Source of the DNA: Hyphomonadaceae bacterium
Lineage (GTDB): Bacteria > Pseudomonadota > Alphaproteobacteria > Caulobacterales > Hyphomonadaceae
Direction of reading: 5' to 3'
Length of the DNA stretch: 37,714 bases
Assembly: GCA_947474455.1 (NCBI GenBank)
Contig: CANJIL010000027.1
Coordinates: 1 to 37,714 of the forward strand
Each line of letters begins with the position of its first letter. Within the stretch, counting starts at the first letter, position 1. Below are positions 8,210 to 15,142 of the stretch, in pieces. The position numbers and the translations under genes are program-made. The notes below the pieces were generated by a model. It was not told the origin of the DNA. It did no database searches and worked only from the letters and a program-made list of their open reading frames with translations.

Positions 8210-8542
8210 CTAATTCGCCGTCTCGCACTCAAGCTGCCGGGCGGCGACGAGACTCGGATGCTCGAAGCGCTCATTATAAGGCAACGAGAGCATGATCCGA
8301 TCGGCTTCGTCTTCCTTGCCCTGCGCCGAAAGTATCAACGCCTTCTGGATCCGCGGATTAATCTCGCCCGCTGCCAGGAGTTCGTCGACCTTTGTCGCCT
8401 GGCATTCACAATGAGCCTGATCGCCACCGCCATCTACGCACAGCTTGGCTAATTTCATATGCTCAGGGCTGGGCGGCGGCTCGCTTTCGCCGCAGGCGGC
8501 AACCGCAAGACCCATCGCAGCCAGAGCGAGAACCCGCGCCAT
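8210..8542 (-). CDS. Small lipoprotein with C-X9-C-E-C motif (copy 2)
   Basis: 110 residues. The ATG at 8542 is chosen because GAGG lies six bases before it; a GTG one codon upstream is also possible. It encodes a lipoprotein signal ending in the lipobox VAAC (Cys18). The mature part has Cys-X9-Cys-Glu-Cys and a closing Cys about 58 residues later, matching the downstream neighbour, from which it is separated by 71 bases. Both share the run L-S/G-AQG-acidic in the middle. Function unknown; it is likely an outer-membrane lipoprotein, or an inner-membrane one if retained. Confidence 0.82.
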   Translation of the reverse strand: MARVLALAAMGLAVAACGESEPPPSPEHMKLAKLCVDGGGDQAHCECQATKVDELLAAGEINPRIQKALILSAQGKEDEADRIMLSLPYNERFEHPSLVAARQLECETAN

Positions 8543-8693
8543 CACAATCCTCTGCCTCTTGTCCCCGCCCCGCTTCCGGCATGACCCTAGACAGCTTTTC
8601 GCGTCCGCGGAAACTGAAATGTCCGCAACTGGCAGTCCGGTGCGAGATTGCGTCAGCTTGCAAGCAGCCGGGCTGACCGGCTAGCTAACCGCT

Positions 8694-9596
8694 ATGGCAC
8701 ATATCCTCGCACGCGACGACGCCCAAATTGAAGAACGAAAAGCCCGCGCATTCAGCTGGTTCAAGGCCTTGCAAGCAGACATCATTTCGCGTTTCGAGGC
8801 TCTGGAGGATGCCGCCTACCCTCCTCTCTACAAAGGGGCAGCCGGGCGTTTCGAAAAAACACCATGGAGGCGTGGCGATGGTGCGGAAGACCTTGGCGGC
8901 GGCACGATGGCCGTGATGCGCGGCCGGCTGTTCGAGAAAGTCGGGGTTCACGTCTCCTGCGTGCACGGGAATTTCTCGCAGGAGTTCGCCAAGAGCATTC
9001 CCGGCGCTGACAAGTCTGGCGGAAAATTCTGGGCGAGCGGGATATCGCTCATCGCCCACATGCACTCCCCGCGCGTGCCCGCCGTGCACATGAATACGCG
9101 GATGCTGGTGACGTCGGATGCCTGGTTCGGCGGCGGCGCGGATCTGACGCCGCTGCTCGGATATCAACGGCAACAAGATTTTCCCGACGCGATCCAGTTC
9201 CACGAAGCAATGCGGGCTGCCTGCGAAGGACATCCCGGTGCGAACTATGAGGCTCTGAAGAAGGAATGCGACGAATACTTCTTCCTGCCACATCGCGATG
9301 AGCCGCGCGGGATCGGCGGCATCTTCTACGATCGCCACTCGACCGGGAACTGGGAGGGGGACTTCGATTTCACGCAGAGCGTCGGCAAACATTTCGCGGA
9401 CGTCTATCCGCAGATCGTTCGGCGCCGGATGCTCGAAAGCTGGACCCCGCAGGAGAGGGAGGAACAGCTCGTTCGCCGTGGCCGGTACGTCGAGTTCAAC
9501 CTGCTCTACGATCGCGGCACGACATTCGGGCTGAAGACTGGCGGCAATGTCGCCAGCATTCTCTCGTCGATGCCGCCCCTGGTGAAATGGCCCTAG
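8694..9596 (+). CDS. hemF: Oxygen-dependent coproporphyrinogen III oxidase
   Basis: Catalyses the oxidative decarboxylation of coproporphyrinogen III to protoporphyrinogen IX in haem synthesis, using oxygen. 300 residues, normal for the family. Conserved blocks are all present: [13 protein letters not shown] near residue 60, [56 protein letters not shown] and the closing SMPPLVKW. It is a single gene, opposite in direction to the lipoprotein pair upstream, and is followed by about 800 bases without genes. Aerobic haem synthesis fits the bc1 genes nearby. Confidence 0.97.
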   Translation: MAHILARDDAQIEERKARAFSWFKALQADIISRFEALEDAAYPPLYKGAAGRFEKTPWRRGDGAEDLGGGTMAVMRGRLFEKVGVHVSCVHGNFSQEFAKSIPGADKSGGKFWASGISLIAHMHSPRVPAVHMNTRMLVTSDAWFGGGADLTPLLGYQRQQDFPDAIQFHEAMRAACEGHPGANYEALKKECDEYFFLPHRDEPRGIGGIFYDRHSTGNWEGDFDFTQSVGKHFADVYPQIVRRRMLESWTPQEREEQLVRRGRYVEFNLLYDRGTTFGLKTGGNVASILSSMPPLVKWP

Positions 9597-9639
9597 TGAA
9601 CAAGGCCCGCTGAGCCGCAAGTGGCTTCGGTCACATTGA

Positions 9640-9872
9640 CGTCGGCCTCCGCGATGTGGAGGCCGAGCTTATCGAGCAGGCTGTCCACCGGTGAAAACAG
9701 CGGTTTCTGCGCAACGCCGAATCAGCCAAGCAGCAGACGGAGGCTGACTGAACCGGTTTGCAGGTCCGCGCAGCGATGTCGGGCTTGGAGAAGGTGAACT
9801 TCTTGAAGTTCGTAGGCCCTCCCGACCCGGGCCTACTCAAGAAGGGCGCTCCTCCGCTGGAGCGCCCTTTTT
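9640..9872 (+). ncRNA. Possible small RNA: stacked hairpins ending in a terminator
   Basis: Between hemF and the terminator at 9844-9872 there are further perfect inverted repeats on the same strand: 9644-9650 with 9658-9664, 9796-9801 with 9806-9811, and 9812-9819 with 9829-9836. The last two are directly adjacent, so the 3' end would be three hairpins in a row followed by a U-run, which looks like a structured RNA. No continuous reading frame explains it; one short frame from 9776 runs across all three hairpins. The 5' end is not defined and no known RNA family was recognised. It may instead be the long 3' untranslated region of hemF. Confidence 0.35.
9844..9872 (+). terminator. Intrinsic terminator
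   Basis: A nine-base-pair GC-rich stem (9844-9852 with 9859-9867), a six-base loop and five T residues (9868-9872). This is a textbook factor-independent terminator on the plus strand. It would end hemF transcription about 250 bases after its stop, or a separate small RNA. Confidence 0.85.
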
Positions 9873-10058
9873 CTTTCGAACGCTGCGGTCGGGAACCGGG
9901 ATTTCCATGGCGTCTGGAAGTGCTCCGCAGTTATGCGTTCCTGTCGCCGCGCCCGTGGAAGCATCATCAGGCGTTCCGACCAAGTTCCAAGGATGAGGGG
10001 CCGGGACCCAGTTCCCCCGGCGGCGGCTGTCCTACGCTTTCGCTCCGGGCGTTCGTCA

Positions 10059-10087
10059 CTCGAATTGGTCCAGTGGACCAGTTCGAG
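10059..10087. repeat. Imperfect palindrome around GGTCCA/TGGACC
   Basis: A near-perfect 29-base palindrome with a single arm mismatch. It lies in the gene-free stretch 9873-10403, which has no supported reading frame and also holds a small hairpin at 10118-10134 and the larger repeat at 10273-10391. It is probably part of a dispersed repeat family. Confidence 0.6.
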
Positions 10088-10272
10088 CCTTTTGCGCCAC
10101 TCCTCATTCCCACCGTCTCGATGCTTCGCATCGAACCACCTCGCCTTCCAAGGCGGGGGAAGAAAGGCTGAGGGTTTCGAGCGCTTTCTTCTTTGGGCTG
10201 GACCACGGCCGACGTCGGGGACGCATGCACGAGGCGCACGCTTGCAAGTTGTTGCGCGGTGTTTGTCAGGAC

Positions 10273-10391
10273 GCCCTCGTCCTTCGAAGCGCGCCTTTCA
10301 GGCGCTCGTCAGCATCAGGGCAAAATTGCCGGCTGCTCTGTAGCCCTTGTCCTGAGGCGGATGCGGAGCAGCCGTCTCGAAGGACGAGGGC
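10273..10391. repeat. Inverted repeat with 15-bp perfect arms (CCCTCGTCCTTCGA type)
   Basis: Positions 10273-10287 and 10377-10391 are exact reverse complements, about 90 bases apart. The arms contain CCCTCGTCCTTCGA, a sequence I associate with dispersed intergenic repeats in Caulobacterales and related alphaproteobacteria. It sits directly after the end of the CCA-adding enzyme gene on the minus strand. It is probably a mobile or repeat-type palindrome, possibly acting in termination. Confidence 0.75.
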
Positions 10392-10403
10392 GGGCTAGCG
10401 GCG

Positions 10404-11612
10404 TTAGCTCAGCAGGGCCAGCAGGGCGTTGCTGTCGAGCTGGAAGTCGCTTTCGATCCAGGCGGTTTCCAGTTTGCGGAGGGATTCGCCGATCGTTGGA
10501 CCTTCGGAGAGGCCGAGCTTGAGGAGCTCGGCGCCGGTGACGGGCATGATCGGGCGCCGCCAGGTCTTGCCGATTGCGAGGACTTCGGACCAGTCAGGGG
10601 AGCCGTCGCTGGCCCATTCGAGCATGAGGCGATCGCGGATAGTCTGCTCACCGGCGCGGTAGAGCGCGGCGCGGACTTCCTGTGCCGCGAGGCCGCCCCA
10701 CAGGGGCGTTTCGTCCTGCACCGCCCAGTTGAGGCGATGGCGTTCGACGTTCGACATCTTGAGGCGGTTGGCCACCTCGTGGACCGCGGCGGCGTCCTTC
10801 CAGAACAGCGCGAGGAAGCGGACCATGGGATCGGGCGCGAGGCCTTCGCGCATTTCAAGATTGATCAGCTTGCCGAACAGCCTGAGGCCTTTCGCTTCGA
10901 TGAAGAGCTGGTCAAGGACGCCGCTATCGTCCATCGCTTCGAGCGCTGCGAGCGGTTGTGGGGCGGAGAGCAGCTTGCGCGTTTCTATCCAGATGCGTTC
11001 GGAGGAGATGCCTTCGAGGCCGCTGCGCAGGCGGGCGCAGGCGGCCAGGCCGGCGGGGTCTGGCACGGCGCGGCCGTACCACGCCTGGAAGCGGAAGAAG
11101 CGAAGGATGCGGAGACAGTCTTCACGAATGCGCGTTTCGGGATCGCCGACGAAGATGATGCGGCGGTTGACGATGTCGTCGAGGCCGCCGCCGGTGGGGT
11201 CGTGGAGTTTGCCGTCAGCGCTGGCGTAGAGGGCATTCATACGGAAGTCGCGGCGCTGCGCGTCCAGCGCCCAGTCGTCGGTGAAGGCGACGGTGGCGTG
11301 GCGGCCATCGGTCTCTATGTCCTGGCGCAGGCTGGTGACTTCGAACGGACGGTGGTCGGCAACGACGGTGAGCGTGCCGTGCTCGATGCCGGTGGGATGC
11401 ACGGCGATTTTCGCGGCGATCATCACCTTCTGCACCAGTTCGGGCACAAGCTGGGTGGCGATGTCGACGTCAGCGACGGGCTCGCCCAGCAGCGCATTGC
11501 GGACGCAGCCGCCGACGAAGCGCGCGCAGTCGGGACGTGCGCCGTTGAGGGCATCCATCACGCGGCGTACTGCGGGGGACGTCATCCAGGGCTGGAGGTC
11601 CAGCCTGCGCAT
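10404..11612 (-). CDS. cca: CCA tRNA nucleotidyltransferase / poly(A) polymerase family
   Basis: Adds or repairs the 3' CCA end of tRNAs in the cytoplasm. 402 residues. The nucleotidyltransferase head begins about residue 30: FVGGCVRNALLG, followed by the metal-binding D-V-D (48-50), then GTLTVVADHRPFEVTSLR and the RRDFRMNAL motif at 120-128. The RNA-binding helical domain follows (IREDCLRILRFFRF). The start at 11612 follows the upstream stop by one base (TGAcATG), so it is likely translated by coupling. It is the last gene of the DUF1285-Nudix-DUF6111-cca operon, an arrangement common in alphaproteobacteria. Poly(A) polymerase activity cannot be excluded by sequence. Confidence 0.93.
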   Translation of the reverse strand: MRRLDLQPWMTSPAVRRVMDALNGARPDCARFVGGCVRNALLGEPVADVDIATQLVPELVQKVMIAAKIAVHPTGIEHGTLTVVADHRPFEVTSLRQDIETDGRHATVAFTDDWALDAQRRDFRMNALYASADGKLHDPTGGGLDDIVNRRIIFVGDPETRIREDCLRILRFFRFQAWYGRAVPDPAGLAACARLRSGLEGISSERIWIETRKLLSAPQPLAALEAMDDSGVLDQLFIEAKGLRLFGKLINLEMREGLAPDPMVRFLALFWKDAAAVHEVANRLKMSNVERHRLNWAVQDETPLWGGLAAQEVRAALYRAGEQTIRDRLMLEWASDGSPDWSEVLAIGKTWRRPIMPVTGAELLKLGLSEGPTIGESLRKLETAWIESDFQLDSNALLALLS

Positions 11613-11613
11613 G

Positions 11614-11961
11614 TCAGCCGCCGCCCGTGTTGCGGGGCGCGACGGGCGCGGGGCGCTGCGTCGCGTTGGGTTCAATGTCGCCGCCTGGCAGCTTCTGCTG
11701 CTCGCAGGGGATTTCGCGGGGCGGCACGATCTTTCCGTCAGCATCATAGCGTACCGGGTCGAAGCACTTGTCGCTTTCGCGAGGCTCGAGCAGCGGAGTG
11801 GCGATGAGCGCGGCGATGGCGATGCCCGCGCCGATCACGACTAGGCGGGTCAGCGGCCAGCGATCCTTGATCCTCATGTCCCGCGAGGCGGCCCGGTAGA
11901 CTAGGAATACCGCGAACGGGGTCAGGAAGAGAAGTAGCTCGATGAGAACGCGCTGGGCCAT
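11614..11961 (-). CDS. DUF6111 family membrane protein
   Basis: 115 residues with two N-terminal hydrophobic segments (about 5-24 and 40-60), then a hydrophilic tail with two cysteines and the motif YDADGKIVPP, ending in a proline and asparagine-rich stretch. Size, topology and position between a CoA pyrophosphatase and a CCA-adding enzyme are those of DUF6111, whose function is unknown. It is three bases from the Nudix gene upstream and one base from cca downstream, so the operon is tight. Confidence 0.82.
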   Translation of the reverse strand: MAQRVLIELLLFLTPFAVFLVYRAASRDMRIKDRWPLTRLVVIGAGIAIAALIATPLLEPRESDKCFDPVRYDADGKIVPPREIPCEQQKLPGGDIEPNATQRPAPVAPRNTGGG

Positions 11962-11964
11962 GCC

Positions 11965-12600
11965 TTACTTTTCACCGACGCCGTAGAGCCGGTCATAGAG
12001 TGACTTCAACATTCCGGCGGTTGCCCCCCAGATATAGCGCCCGTTGTGCGGCATGGCGTAGTAGGCGCGCAAGGCCCCCCGGAATTCCTTCTCGTGACGC
12101 TGGTGGTTGGCGGCGTCCATCAGGAAGCTGAACGGCGTCTCGAAGACGTCGGCGACTTCGCGGGGATCGGGGACTGGCGTAAAATCGTGGGGCAGAATCC
12201 CCACAAAAGGCGAAATCGCGAAGCCGCTGACGGTAAGGTAGGTGTCGCCCTGCCCCAGTAGGCGAACGGTCGCGGGATCGACGCCGACTTCCTCGCGGGA
12301 CTCGCGCAGAGCAGCGGCGAGCGGGGTTTCGTCAGTTTCGATGCGCCCGCCGGGAAAAGCCACCTGCCCGGCATGGCTGGCCATGGTGTCGGGGCGAAGG
12401 GTCAATAACACATTATAGTCATCGCCACGCTCGATAAGGCCCACCAGCACCGCGGCGCGGCGGAAATCCAGGACGGATGGCGGGGGCCAATCCAGGTTGA
12501 GATCGTAGTCGGTGCGCAGCGGTTTTTCAAAAACAGCGTCTACCGGTGCCAGACGGCTGAGCGCGCGGGCCTCGAAATCCGTTTTCGTGGTAAACGCCAT
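11965..12600 (-). CDS. CoA pyrophosphatase, Nudix family
   Basis: A Nudix hydrolase of 211 residues that would split coenzyme A or its oxidised forms into phosphopantetheine and 3',5'-ADP. The CoA-specific motif LLTLRPDTMASHAGQVAFPGG (65-85) runs directly into the Nudix box, with Gly85, Glu91, Arg99-Glu100 and Glu103-Glu104. It is the second gene of the operon, four bases after DUF1285. The Nudix hydroxy position 101 is Ser rather than the usual hydrophobic residue, which is tolerated in the family. Confidence 0.93.
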   Translation of the reverse strand: MAFTTKTDFEARALSRLAPVDAVFEKPLRTDYDLNLDWPPPSVLDFRRAAVLVGLIERGDDYNVLLTLRPDTMASHAGQVAFPGGRIETDETPLAAALRESREEVGVDPATVRLLGQGDTYLTVSGFAISPFVGILPHDFTPVPDPREVADVFETPFSFLMDAANHQRHEKEFRGALRAYYAMPHNGRYIWGATAGMLKSLYDRLYGVGEK

Positions 12601-12604
12601 CGGC

Positions 12605-13192
12605 TTAGGCCGCCTCGCCGATGGGAAATCTAACGCCGGAGGACGAAATGCTCATGGTGGACGAACCAATATCGGGCTCGGCCCAGCTGACCAGGTCATA
12701 GTAGGGCGGGCGCGCGAGCCTTGCCTCCAGCCCGCCGCGGATCAAAATATAGGTCGAGGGCTCGCCCGTAAGGCGATCCGTGACGACCCGGAGCGGATGT
12801 TCGGCATCAACCGCCACGACATCGCCCACATTGGTCGTAACCAGTATCACCTGATGCCCGTCCGATTCATGCCGGTCCGCGCGAACCCCCATGAATGGGG
12901 CATCTTCGACCTTCACCACCACTTTTTCGTGAGGGGTGACCAGATAGTAGCCGTCCGAATCCCTCCTGAGTATCGTTGAAAACACGCGGACAAGCTTGTC
13001 CCTACTGAACCGCACCCCGTTCTGCCACCAGGATCCGTCCTTCCGGATCTCCAGGCCGATGTCGCCACAGTTGGTCGGGTTCCACAAATGCACGGGAGGA
13101 GGGGAACGGGGCTTTTCCAAACCCGCTTCCGACTGCAAGGTAGCAATCAGGTCCGGGAGCGATGTCGCTTTCGGAGCTTTCGCGTTCGACAT
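12605..13192 (-). CDS. DUF1285 domain protein
   Basis: 195 residues, with the domain starting about residue 33 (VHLWNPTNCGDIGLEIRKDG) and the stretch WWQNGVRFSRDKLVRVFSTILRRDSDGYYLVTP, typical of DUF1285. The function is unknown; the fold is related to small beta-rich binding domains. It is probably cytoplasmic, as no signal is seen. It heads the operon with the CoA pyrophosphatase four bases downstream and is divergent from the MoxR gene, 39 bases away, so a compact two-way promoter lies at 13193-13231. Confidence 0.9.
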   Translation of the reverse strand: MSNAKAPKATSLPDLIATLQSEAGLEKPRSPPPVHLWNPTNCGDIGLEIRKDGSWWQNGVRFSRDKLVRVFSTILRRDSDGYYLVTPHEKVVVKVEDAPFMGVRADRHESDGHQVILVTTNVGDVVAVDAEHPLRVVTDRLTGEPSTYILIRGGLEARLARPPYYDLVSWAEPDIGSSTMSISSSGVRFPIGEAA

Positions 13193-13231
13193 GGGCGGGT
13201 CCGGTTCCGGGTTCGCCCCACAGATAGGTAA

Positions 13232-14245
13232 ATGCGCAGCATGAGTGAAGCCGCTATCGCCAACGCCCCGTCCGCCGACATTGTGAAGGATGCCGACGCC
13301 GCTGTGCAGCTGCTAGCGCAGGTTCGCGCCGAAATCGGGAAGGTCGTGTTCGGACAGGAACGCGTCGTTGAACTGGTGCTCTCGACCATCCTGGCGGGCG
13401 GACACGCCCTGCTGATTGGCGCGCCGGGTCTGGCCAAGACCAAGCTGGTGGAGACCACCGCGCGGGCGCTGGGCCTCGACTGGGGCCGTGTGCAGTTCAC
13501 GCCCGACCTGATGCCGTCGGATATCCTGGGTTCGGAGATCCTGGACGAGAGCGCCTCGGGGCGGTCGTTCCGGTTCGTGAAGGGCCCGATCTTTACCAGC
13601 CTGCTGATGGCGGACGAGATAAACCGCGCTTCGCCGCGCACGCAGTCGGCGCTGCTGCAAGCGATGCAGGAGCGGCACGTCACCGTTGCGGGGGCTAGCT
13701 ATGACCTGCCCAAGCCGTTCCACGTGCTGGCGACGCAGAACCCGATCGAACAGGAAGGCACCTACCCCCTGCCCGAAGCGCAGCTGGATCGGTTCCTGCT
13801 GAAGGTCGACGTGACCTATCCCGACAACGAGACCGAGCGGCGCATCCTGATCGAGACGACAGGCATGGGCGACCAGGTCGTGCGGCCTGTGCTCGATGCA
13901 GAGAAGCTGATCGGGCTGCAGATGCTGGTGCGGCGGATGCCAGTGCCGGAGACGGTGTTGGAGGCGATCCTGCGGCTGGTGCGTTCGGCGCGGCCGGAGC
14001 AGTCGGATCATCCACAGGTGAAGAAGCGCGTCGACTGGGGCCCCAGCCCACGCGCAGGTCAGGCGCTGATGCTGGCGGCGCGCTCGCGTGCGCTCCTGCG
14101 CGGACGTCTTGCGCCGTCGCTCGATGACATCGAGGCGCTGGCGGAGCCCGCGCTGGGCCACCGCATGGCGCTGACTTACGATCCCACAGGACAGGGCGGG
14201 ACGCTGTCGTCACTAATTCAGGAACTGGCTGCGAAAGCTGCCTAA
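13232..14245 (+). CDS. MoxR family AAA+ ATPase
   Basis: 337 residues. A MoxR-type AAA+ chaperone with Walker A GAPGLAKTK (64-72), Walker B LLMADE (124-129), sensor region ATQNPIEQEGTYPLPEAQLDRF and a C-terminal lid. MoxR proteins use ATP to activate or insert metal into partner proteins that carry von Willebrand A domains, and such partners follow here: DUF58, BatA-DUF4159 and a vWA protein. The start could also be the ATG at 13241, which begins MSEA. It is the first gene of the operon, 21 bases before the DUF58 gene. Confidence 0.95.
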   Translation: MRSMSEAAIANAPSADIVKDADAAVQLLAQVRAEIGKVVFGQERVVELVLSTILAGGHALLIGAPGLAKTKLVETTARALGLDWGRVQFTPDLMPSDILGSEILDESASGRSFRFVKGPIFTSLLMADEINRASPRTQSALLQAMQERHVTVAGASYDLPKPFHVLATQNPIEQEGTYPLPEAQLDRFLLKVDVTYPDNETERRILIETTGMGDQVVRPVLDAEKLIGLQMLVRRMPVPETVLEAILRLVRSARPEQSDHPQVKKRVDWGPSPRAGQALMLAARSRALLRGRLAPSLDDIEALAEPALGHRMALTYDPTGQGGTLSSLIQELAAKAA

Positions 14246-14266
14246 CGCCCCGAGGACTTATACAAG

Positions 14267-15142
14267 TTGCCACAGGCGCCACTTAGTCAACTGAAAGCCG
14301 AAGCGTCCGCACTCGCAGGCGATCTCGGCACGCTGACCACGCGTGCGCGTGCAGCGAGCGCGGCACACATGGGATCGGCCGGCAGGCGCAAGTCGGGCAC
14401 GGGCGAGAATTTCTGGCAGTATCGCCGGCACACCTCCGAAGACGGCGCAGATCGCGTCGACTGGCGCAGGTCGGCGCGCGAGGAGCATCTGTTCGTGCGG
14501 GAGACCGAGCTGGAGACGGCGCGGACCTTCCTGTTCTGGGTCGATCCGGCGCCGGGTTTCAATTGGTCGAGTGGAGCGACTGTGCCGCTCAAGGCGGACC
14601 GCGCGCTGTTGCTAACGATGGCGCTGGCGGGAGCGCTGTCGCGTTCAGGCGAGCGTTGCGGCGCGCTCGGCAGCGGACGTGGCGCCGTCACGGGCGCGCG
14701 GGCGTCGTCTCGCGTGGGCGAGGACAACCGCAACTTCAAACCGGACATGCCATTCCCAAAACCGCCGCGCGACACTGCGGCCGTCGTCATAAGCAGCGAC
14801 TTCTATTCCCCTCTTGCCGACTGGCGCGCGCGACTCACTCCCATCGCCGCGAAATGCCGGGACGGCGTGCTGTTGCAGGTGTGCGATCCGATTGAGGAAG
14901 CCTATCCGTTCAATGGACGCGTGCGGTTCTTCCGACCGGGACAGGACCGCGAACGGCTGATCGGGCGCGCTGAATCGATCCGCGAGGAATATCTCGGCAA
15001 GTTCGCGCAGCGCCAGGAAGACCTGCTGTATCTTGCAGGCGAATTGGGCTGGCGCTTCGTTTCACATGTGACAAACGAAGAAGCACGCACTCCACTCGGC
15101 AAACTTGCCTATGGTTTCGCGATCAGCGGAGCCCCAGCGTGA
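14267..15142 (+). CDS. DUF58 domain protein
   Basis: 291 residues, starting at a TTG at 14267 with CGAGGA ten bases before it. The core motif reads EDGADRVDWRRSAREEHLFVRE (64-85), matching the DUF58 signature of the YeaD/MoxR partner family. The vWA metal site that follows (usually D-x-S-x-S) is here DPAPGF, so metal binding at that site is probably lost. No signal or membrane segment is visible, so it is likely cytoplasmic and a direct partner of the MoxR ATPase. Its stop overlaps the next gene's GTG by four bases, indicating coupling. Confidence 0.9.
   Translation: MPQAPLSQLKAEASALAGDLGTLTTRARAASAAHMGSAGRRKSGTGENFWQYRRHTSEDGADRVDWRRSAREEHLFVRETELETARTFLFWVDPAPGFNWSSGATVPLKADRALLLTMALAGALSRSGERCGALGSGRGAVTGARASSRVGEDNRNFKPDMPFPKPPRDTAAVVISSDFYSPLADWRARLTPIAAKCRDGVLLQVCDPIEEAYPFNGRVRFFRPGQDRERLIGRAESIREEYLGKFAQRQEDLLYLAGELGWRFVSHVTNEEARTPLGKLAYGFAISGAPA

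Noticed and set aside
9758-10171. 137-residue frame after hemF
   Set aside because: It runs across three hairpins and a strong terminator, and its composition is typical of random GC-rich DNA.
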